From: Nocardia pseudovaccinii NBRC 100343
GTDB lineage: Bacteria; Actinomycetota; Actinomycetes; Mycobacteriales; Mycobacteriaceae
NCBI RefSeq assembly: GCF_001613225.1
Contig: NZ_BDBY01000144.1
Coordinates: forward strand, 1-55,249
Length of the DNA stretch: 55,249 nt
Direction: 5' to 3'
Shown in pieces: positions 50,805 to 55,249 of the stretch (positions are counted from its first letter, which is position 1; each line of letters opens with the position of its first letter). A program made the translations under genes and the position numbers. The notes under the pieces were generated by a model. The model did no database searches. It had not been told where the DNA came from and was given only the letters and a program-made list of their open reading frames with translations.

Positions 50805-51848
50805 ATGCGTGTGGAACTCAGGGGGCCCGATAACTGTCCGCCGGAATGGGTGACGCTGACGGCCGCGACCACGGATTTCGCCGTGTCCGGCCGATGGCTC
50901 GAGACCATGGGGCCTTTGCTGCCGGGGCAGCCGCGCTGGCTGATCGGCAGTGTCGACGGCAGCCCGCAGGTCGGATTGCATGCCCGGCTGTTGGAAACTG
51001 CACCCGCGGAACCTCGCTACGACATCGGCGCGGTGCTGCGGGGTGAAATCCCGGCGTTCGAGCCGCGATCGGTTCCGCTCTCGGCATTCGAGCCCGAGAC
51101 GCTGTACCCAGCCCTGCTTTTCGTATTGCCCGGCTACACCTACGCGCCCGCCGGGCCGGGCGCCGCCGATCCGGCCGTGCTGGGGCGCACCGTGGAGGCC
51201 GTGCACGACTGGGCGCGGCGGCACGGCATCCGGTCGGTGTCGTTCCTGTATGTCCCTGAGCGGCAACGCATTCTGCGGCAAGCGCTCACCGAATTCGGGG
51301 CGCGGCCGGTCCAGTTGTATCCGACCTGCGTCCGGCCGGTGGATTTCGCGGATCTGGACGAGTACCTGGGCCGGTTGACGCGGCAGCGGGGTCGGGATCT
51401 GCGGCGGCTGCTGCGCCGGATCGACGAGAACGGCATGGTGCTCGGCGAGGACGAGCTGAGCAAGGTCCGCGACGAGGTATTGGAATTGCGCTTGGGGTTG
51501 TTGCGCAAGTACGACTCCGCCGCCGACCGTGCCACCCAGGCTGCGACGCTCGATCGGATGATCCGGAACTATCAGCCCGAAGATCGGGTGGTCACCACGG
51601 TTCGTCGCGATGGCCGAGTCGTCGGTTTCACCCTGTCGCTGCGTCACGGTGATTCGTTGCGTGTGCTCTGGTGCGGCCACGAGCCGGATGTATACGGCAC
51701 CTATTTCGTGATGCTGTTCTACGAGTTGGTGGCGGCGGCACTGCGGCGGGGTATCAACGAGATCGACTACGGCACTTTGAAGTGGCAGGAGAAGATCTCG
51801 TTCGGCTGTCGGCTGGAACAGCTGGCGGGCTACACATGGACGCTCTGA
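50805..51848 (+). CDS. FemAB/GNAT-like acyltransferase (peptidogalycan-biosynthesis-like)
   Basis: A 347-aa protein with the double-GNAT fold of FemAB-like transferases. N-terminal half: 'LLFVLPGYTYAP' and 'DWARRHGIRSVSFLYVPE'. C-terminal half: 'YLGRLTRQRGRDLRRLLRRI', 'VTTVRRDGRVVGFTLSL' and 'YFVMLFYELVAAAL...GINEIDYG'. Such enzymes attach amino-acyl or acyl groups to amines, often using aminoacyl-tRNA or a carrier. It is the first gene of a coupled operon with an exporter and a KamA-type aminomutase, so it may acylate or transfer the beta-amino acid made there; this is inference. Confidence 0.75.
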   Translation: MRVELRGPDNCPPEWVTLTAATTDFAVSGRWLETMGPLLPGQPRWLIGSVDGSPQVGLHARLLETAPAEPRYDIGAVLRGEIPAFEPRSVPLSAFEPETLYPALLFVLPGYTYAPAGPGAADPAVLGRTVEAVHDWARRHGIRSVSFLYVPERQRILRQALTEFGARPVQLYPTCVRPVDFADLDEYLGRLTRQRGRDLRRLLRRIDENGMVLGEDELSKVRDEVLELRLGLLRKYDSAADRATQAATLDRMIRNYQPEDRVVTTVRRDGRVVGFTLSLRHGDSLRVLWCGHEPDVYGTYFVMLFYELVAAALRRGINEIDYGTLKWQEKISFGCRLEQLAGYTWTL

Positions 51849-53083
51849 ACCGTCCCACGGTTGGTCGGCTGTTCATACCCGGTCAGATCGTCTCGCTGTT
51901 CGGTGACGGGCTGGCTGTACTGGCGATTCCACTGCTGGTGGTGCATCTCACCCACAATCCGACGGCAGTGGCGCTGGCCGCCGCACCCCGCATGGTGGGC
52001 TACCTGCTGGCCGGGTTTCCGGCCGGACCGCTGGTCGATCGGACCGATCCCTGGCATGTGCTCATCGCGGCCGACGCGGTGCGGGCGGCGATTTTCCTTG
52101 GCCTGTTCGGCATGGCGATCACCGGAACCGGTTTGGTCCCTGTCATTCTCGCGCTCGCATTCATCGCGGGAGCGGCCGGAGTGTTCTTCGAGACAGCGCT
52201 GACGGTAGTGGTGCGTGATATCTACCGTGATCGAGAACTGTTGCGCACCAACTCGTTTCTCGAAACCGCGAGTCAGGCGTCCTTGGTAGTCGGTCCCGCG
52301 GTGGTCGGATTGCTGGCGGCCACGGCGGGTTCGGGTGCGGCGCTGCTGATCGACGCGGTTACGTTCATGGTGTCGCTCGCGACGCTGATGGGGACGTATC
52401 GCAGTGTGCCGCAGCGGATTCGCTCTGGCGAGCGGCGGCATCGGCTCCGAGCCGAATTCCGGGCGGGGTTACGGTATCTCGCGTCGTCCTCGATCATGAG
52501 CTCGCTTGCGGTATTGCAGCTGATCACGAATCTCTGCCTGGCGGCGACGACACTGATCGTCTTCTTCGCCCGCGATGTCTTCGGTGCGTCGCCCGGTCTG
52601 GTCGGTGTTGTGGCCGCGGGCGGTGGTGTCGGCGGAATCCTAGGCGCGGCAATGGCTTCCACCGTCGCCGCCCGCTATCGCCCAGTCCCGGTGTGTGTGC
52701 TGGGTGTGCTGCTGATCGGTGTCGCCCTGGCCGTCGCGGGAATCGCGCCCGGCATCTGGTGGCTCGCCGCGAGCAACGCGGTGCTGGTGTGGGCTGATGT
52801 GCTGGCGAGCATCGTGATCCGGACGCTGCGCCAACAGACGGTCCCGCGCGAGCTGCTCGGGCGGGTCACCAGTACGACCCGCTCGGTCGTCTTCGCGGCC
52901 GGGCCGGTGGGTGTGGTCCTGGCCGGACTGCTCACCCAGCTCGACGGCAATAATCCGCGCCCGGTGTTTCTTGCGGCCGCGGCGCTCATCGGGGTGTCGG
53001 CACCGGTCGTCTGGGCGACCGGTTTGCGCCGCCACCGCGGCATTCCACTCCACCGCAGCGATGAAGAATTGGTGACCGCATGA
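51836..53083 (+). CDS. major facilitator superfamily exporter
   Basis: A 415-aa MFS transporter with about 11-12 helices. N-terminal 'GQIVSLFGDGLAVLAIPLLVVHL' and 'FPAGPLVDRTDPWHVLIAADAVRAAIF' resemble the EntS/MFS_3 exporter subgroup. ATG 51836 lies 13 bp inside the end of the acyltransferase gene and its stop overlaps the KamA start by 4 bp, so the three genes are translationally coupled. Likely exports the product of the operon. Confidence 0.9.
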   Translation: MDALNRPTVGRLFIPGQIVSLFGDGLAVLAIPLLVVHLTHNPTAVALAAAPRMVGYLLAGFPAGPLVDRTDPWHVLIAADAVRAAIFLGLFGMAITGTGLVPVILALAFIAGAAGVFFETALTVVVRDIYRDRELLRTNSFLETASQASLVVGPAVVGLLAATAGSGAALLIDAVTFMVSLATLMGTYRSVPQRIRSGERRHRLRAEFRAGLRYLASSSIMSSLAVLQLITNLCLAATTLIVFFARDVFGASPGLVGVVAAGGGVGGILGAAMASTVAARYRPVPVCVLGVLLIGVALAVAGIAPGIWWLAASNAVLVWADVLASIVIRTLRQQTVPRELLGRVTSTTRSVVFAAGPVGVVLAGLLTQLDGNNPRPVFLAAAALIGVSAPVVWATGLRRHRGIPLHRSDEELVTA

Positions 53084-54357
53084 AACTCTACACCGGCGAG
53101 CGCCTGGCCGAATTGGCAGGCGCCCGTGGCCTTTCCGACGACTATCTCCGTGAGCTACGGATCGTTTCCGCGGTACTGCCGTTCCGCGTCAACGACTACG
53201 TCGAGCGCGAATTGATCGATTGGTCGGCCGCGCCGGACGACCCGATCTTCCGGCTCACCTTCCCGCATCGGGATATGTTGCCGCCCGATGTCTTCTCCGG
53301 CGTCGCCGAACTATACGACGCGGGCGCCACCCGGGAGGTGCTCGCCAAGGCAGGCGCACAGGCCCGTCGACTGCTCAACCCGCACCCCGGGGGCCAAATC
53401 GAGGCCAATGTTCCTGTGCTGCGAGGTAAGCCGGTGCTCGGCCTGCAACACAAGTATCGCGAGACGGTGCTGGTTTTTCCGTCCCAGGGGCAGACCTGTC
53501 ATGCCTACTGCGGCTACTGCTTCCGCTGGGCTCAGTTCGTCGGCTCCGAAACCCGCCAGGCGCTGTCGGATCCGGCGACCATGGTCGCCTACCTGCGCGC
53601 GCATCCCGAGGTCACCGATGTGCTGTTCACCGGTGGTGACCCGCTGATCATGAAGACGGCGGTCCTGCGCCGTTGGGTCGAGCCGATATCGGAACCTGGG
53701 CTGAACCATATCCGCACGCTGCGTTTCGGTACCAAGGCGCTGTCGTACTGGCCCGCGCGATTCATCGAGGACGACGACGCCGACGATCTGCTGCGTCTGT
53801 TCGAGCAGTGCGCGGACACCGGTCGACACGTCGCCGTGATGGCGCACTTCTCGCATCCACAGGAGCTGTCGACCCCCGCGGTGCGGCAGGCCATTTCCCG
53901 GATTCGGAGCACCGGTGCGGTGATCCGGGCGCAGGCGCCGCTGGTCGCGCATGTCAACGATGACGCCCGGGTCTGGGCGGATATGTGGCAGCAGTTGGTC
54001 GGACTCGGGGTGATCCCGTACTACATGTTCGTCGAGCGAGATACCGGTGCCCGCAACTACTTCGAAGTGCCTTTGGCCCGCGCCCATGACATCTACACTG
54101 ATGCCATTCGCAGCGTGTCGGGCTTGGCGCGCAGTGCCCGGGGACCGGTCATGTCCGCCCACCCCGGCAAGGTCCTCATCGACGGCATCATAACCGTCAT
54201 GGGCGTCAAGGTTTTTGCCCTCCGCCTACTGCAAGCCCGAAATCCGGCCGATGTGGGCCGCCAATTCTTGGCCCGATACGACCCGACTGCCCGTTGGTTC
54301 GACGAGCTGACTCCGGCCCTGGGTACGCACTTTCCGGGGGCCGCAGTGGAGTACTAG
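53080..54357 (+). CDS. KamA-family radical SAM / PLP aminomutase (variant substrate loop)
   Basis: A 425-aa member of the lysine 2,3-aminomutase family. Radical SAM cluster ligands are Cys140, Cys144 and Cys147 ('CHAYCGYC'). 'FTGGDPL' (183-189) and the 'VNDDARVWADM' / 'PYYMFVERD' region follow the lysine aminomutase pattern, with Asp321 at the place of the lysine-binding Asp293. The PLP loop, normally DAPGGGGK, is shortened to 'SAHPGK' with Lys364. The Asp that binds the lysine side-chain amine (Asp330 in the clostridial enzyme) is replaced by Ser or Ala. Lysine may therefore not be the substrate. Start overlaps the MFS stop (ATGA). Confidence 0.88.
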   Translation: MKLYTGERLAELAGARGLSDDYLRELRIVSAVLPFRVNDYVERELIDWSAAPDDPIFRLTFPHRDMLPPDVFSGVAELYDAGATREVLAKAGAQARRLLNPHPGGQIEANVPVLRGKPVLGLQHKYRETVLVFPSQGQTCHAYCGYCFRWAQFVGSETRQALSDPATMVAYLRAHPEVTDVLFTGGDPLIMKTAVLRRWVEPISEPGLNHIRTLRFGTKALSYWPARFIEDDDADDLLRLFEQCADTGRHVAVMAHFSHPQELSTPAVRQAISRIRSTGAVIRAQAPLVAHVNDDARVWADMWQQLVGLGVIPYYMFVERDTGARNYFEVPLARAHDIYTDAIRSVSGLARSARGPVMSAHPGKVLIDGIITVMGVKVFALRLLQARNPADVGRQFLARYDPTARWFDELTPALGTHFPGAAVEY

Positions 54358-54407
54358 GGGCTCATCGCTTGAAATGAACCGTCTCCGCTCCGGTAATAGC
54401 ACGCGCC

Positions 54408-54425
54408 GACTCATCGGGGTGAGTC
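54408..54425. terminator. short hairpin at convergent stops
   Basis: GACTCA (54408-54413) and TGAGTC (54420-54425) form a 6-bp stem with a 6-nt loop between the KamA stop (54357) and the stop of the minus-strand hydrolase (54424). Weak; possible bidirectional terminator. Confidence 0.35.
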
Positions 54426-55249
54426 AATTGTGGATGATGGGCAGCTCCGTCAATGGTGCTGGTTCGATTCGGGGCGAGAGTGATTCGAGCAGGACCGGAT
54501 CGAGCGGGTCCGCGCTTCCGGTGATCACGTGCACCGGTCCGGGATATTGCGCGAGCTTGTCGGCGAGCTCGCTGCGCCAGCGTGCGTTCGTCGTAGCGGC
54601 GAACAGTGTGGCGACGTTGGCCGCGACCTTCGCGCGACGCAGATCCTGGACGCTCGATTGCAGAACAGCCGCGTGGTCGGTCGAGCCGGTGAGCTTTTCG
54701 GACAAGGCCTCCGGGCTGATCCGACGCAGATACCAGCGGGTCAGGGGCGTGACCCGTGTCGAAAGCCCCGCGCTCGGCTGGAGAAAGAACGGGGCGACCA
54801 GCGTGATCGATCCGACCTTGTCCGGATGCGCGGCCGCGGCCTCGACCACCGCGGCGGCGCCGATGGAGTGTCCGACCAGGTGCGCGCCGGGTGATCGTTC
54901 GAGCAATGCCTCGAGCAATGCGCGCCAGTCGCCTCGACCGCCCGCGGACATCCCGAGACCGGGCAGGTCCAGCACCTGGGCGTGGCCGATGGCCGCGGCG
55001 ACCGGAGCCCAGGTGTCGGCATTGACCGGCAGGCCGGGCAGTATCACGGTGGGCGCGTCGGGCTCGCCGATCCGGAACGTACGGACACCGGCGTATTCAT
55101 CGAAAGTCCGTGCGGCACTGCCGGTTGGCGCAGTCCCGAACCGATGCGCGGCGAGATAGTCGGCCCAGCGCAGGATCGTGCGTGTGGTGTCGGGCATATC
55201 GAGGCCATGCCTGCGGGCGAGTTCGTGTGCCGAGTCCGTGGGGTACCGG
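54424..55249 (-). CDS. alpha/beta-fold hydrolase (5' end outside window)
   Basis: The frame is open to the right edge and stays protein-like above ATG 55197 ('ELARRHGLD' before 'MPDTTRTILRW'), so the start may lie outside the window; from 55197 it would be 257 aa. The hydrolase core has 'VILPGLPVNADTW' (oxyanion region), 'VLDLPGLGMS', nucleophile elbow 'HLVGHSIGAAAV', acid region 'VITGSADPLDP' and a C-terminal 'LPIIHN' that supplies the catalytic His. The cap region around 'RVTPLTRWYLRRISPEAL' is short. No function beyond esterase/lipase-type hydrolysis can be given. Confidence 0.8.
   Translation of the reverse strand, partial: RYPTDSAHELARRHGLDMPDTTRTILRWADYLAAHRFGTAPTGSAARTFDEYAGVRTFRIGEPDAPTVILPGLPVNADTWAPVAAAIGHAQVLDLPGLGMSAGGRGDWRALLEALLERSPGAHLVGHSIGAAAVVEAAAAHPDKVGSITLVAPFFLQPSAGLSTRVTPLTRWYLRRISPEALSEKLTGSTDHAAVLQSSVQDLRRAKVAANVATLFAATTNARWRSELADKLAQYPGPVHVITGSADPLDPVLLESLSPRIEPAPLTELPIIHN

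Overview
The window is high-GC actinobacterial DNA and looks like the chromosome of a mycolic-acid actinomycete, most probably Nocardia or a close relative. Supporting evidence: a succinate dehydrogenase operon with the gene order and subunit sizes of mycobacterial Rv0247c-Rv0250c, a FAAL-type FadD partnered with a type I polyketide synthase, a WS/DGAT acyltransferase, a cutinase-like serine esterase, an EmbR-like regulator, DUF397/XRE pairs, and frequent GTG/TTG starts with 4-bp stop/start overlaps. I recognised no rRNA, tRNA, IS element, prophage or CRISPR array. Function calls rest on motifs and family knowledge; no database search was run.

Layout. 0-1.5 kb: the end of an XRE/DUF5753 regulator, two DUF397 proteins and a small membrane protein. 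1.5-5.8 kb (minus): sdhC-sdhA-sdhB and a small Rv0250c-like protein upstream. 6-9.4 kb (minus): an alpha/beta hydrolase and a long VLCAD-type acyl-CoA dehydrogenase. 9.6-15.7 kb: a cell-envelope block with a Ser/Thr kinase carrying an external peptidoglycan-binding domain, an EmbR-like BTAD/FHA regulator, a secreted peptidoglycan-binding protein, an AAA-type ATPase, an NlpC/P60 hydrolase behind a structured leader that resembles a c-di-AMP (ydaO/yuaA) riboswitch, and an S4 RNA-binding protein. 15.7-26.5 kb (minus): ACP - giant PKS - FAAL, followed by a ParB-like protein and a cation/proton antiporter. The PKS (2385 aa, KS-AT-DH-KR-ACP) holds two very long low-complexity linkers made of three different in-frame tandem repeats.

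26.6-35.2 kb: MBL-fold hydrolase, Uma2-family protein, nitronate monooxygenase, acyl-CoA synthetase, a divergent TetR/methyltransferase pair, and a large flippase-like membrane protein broken by a probable one-base frameshift. 35.4-42.2 kb: three SDRs, a 2OG-Fe(II) oxygenase coupled to one of them, an SGNH hydrolase, and an ABC1-family kinase divergent from a FadR-type GntR regulator. 42.3-48.8 kb: a tiny membrane protein with a zinc-knuckle-like Cys/His cluster, a second nitronate monooxygenase, two methyltransferases, WS/DGAT, an EamA transporter and a DoxX protein. 48.9-55.2 kb: a cutinase-like esterase with a Thr/Pro mucin-like tail, a tightly coupled operon of FemAB/GNAT-like acyltransferase, MFS exporter and KamA-family radical SAM aminomutase, and an alpha/beta hydrolase cut by the window edge.

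Most notable systems: (1) the ACP-PKS-FAAL lipid assembly line with its repeat-built linkers and no obvious release domain; (2) the acyltransferase-MFS-KamA operon, whose aminomutase keeps the radical SAM and PLP residues but has a changed substrate/PLP loop; (3) the kinase / EmbR-like / secreted peptidoglycan-binding triad next to a riboswitch-like leader on a wall hydrolase.
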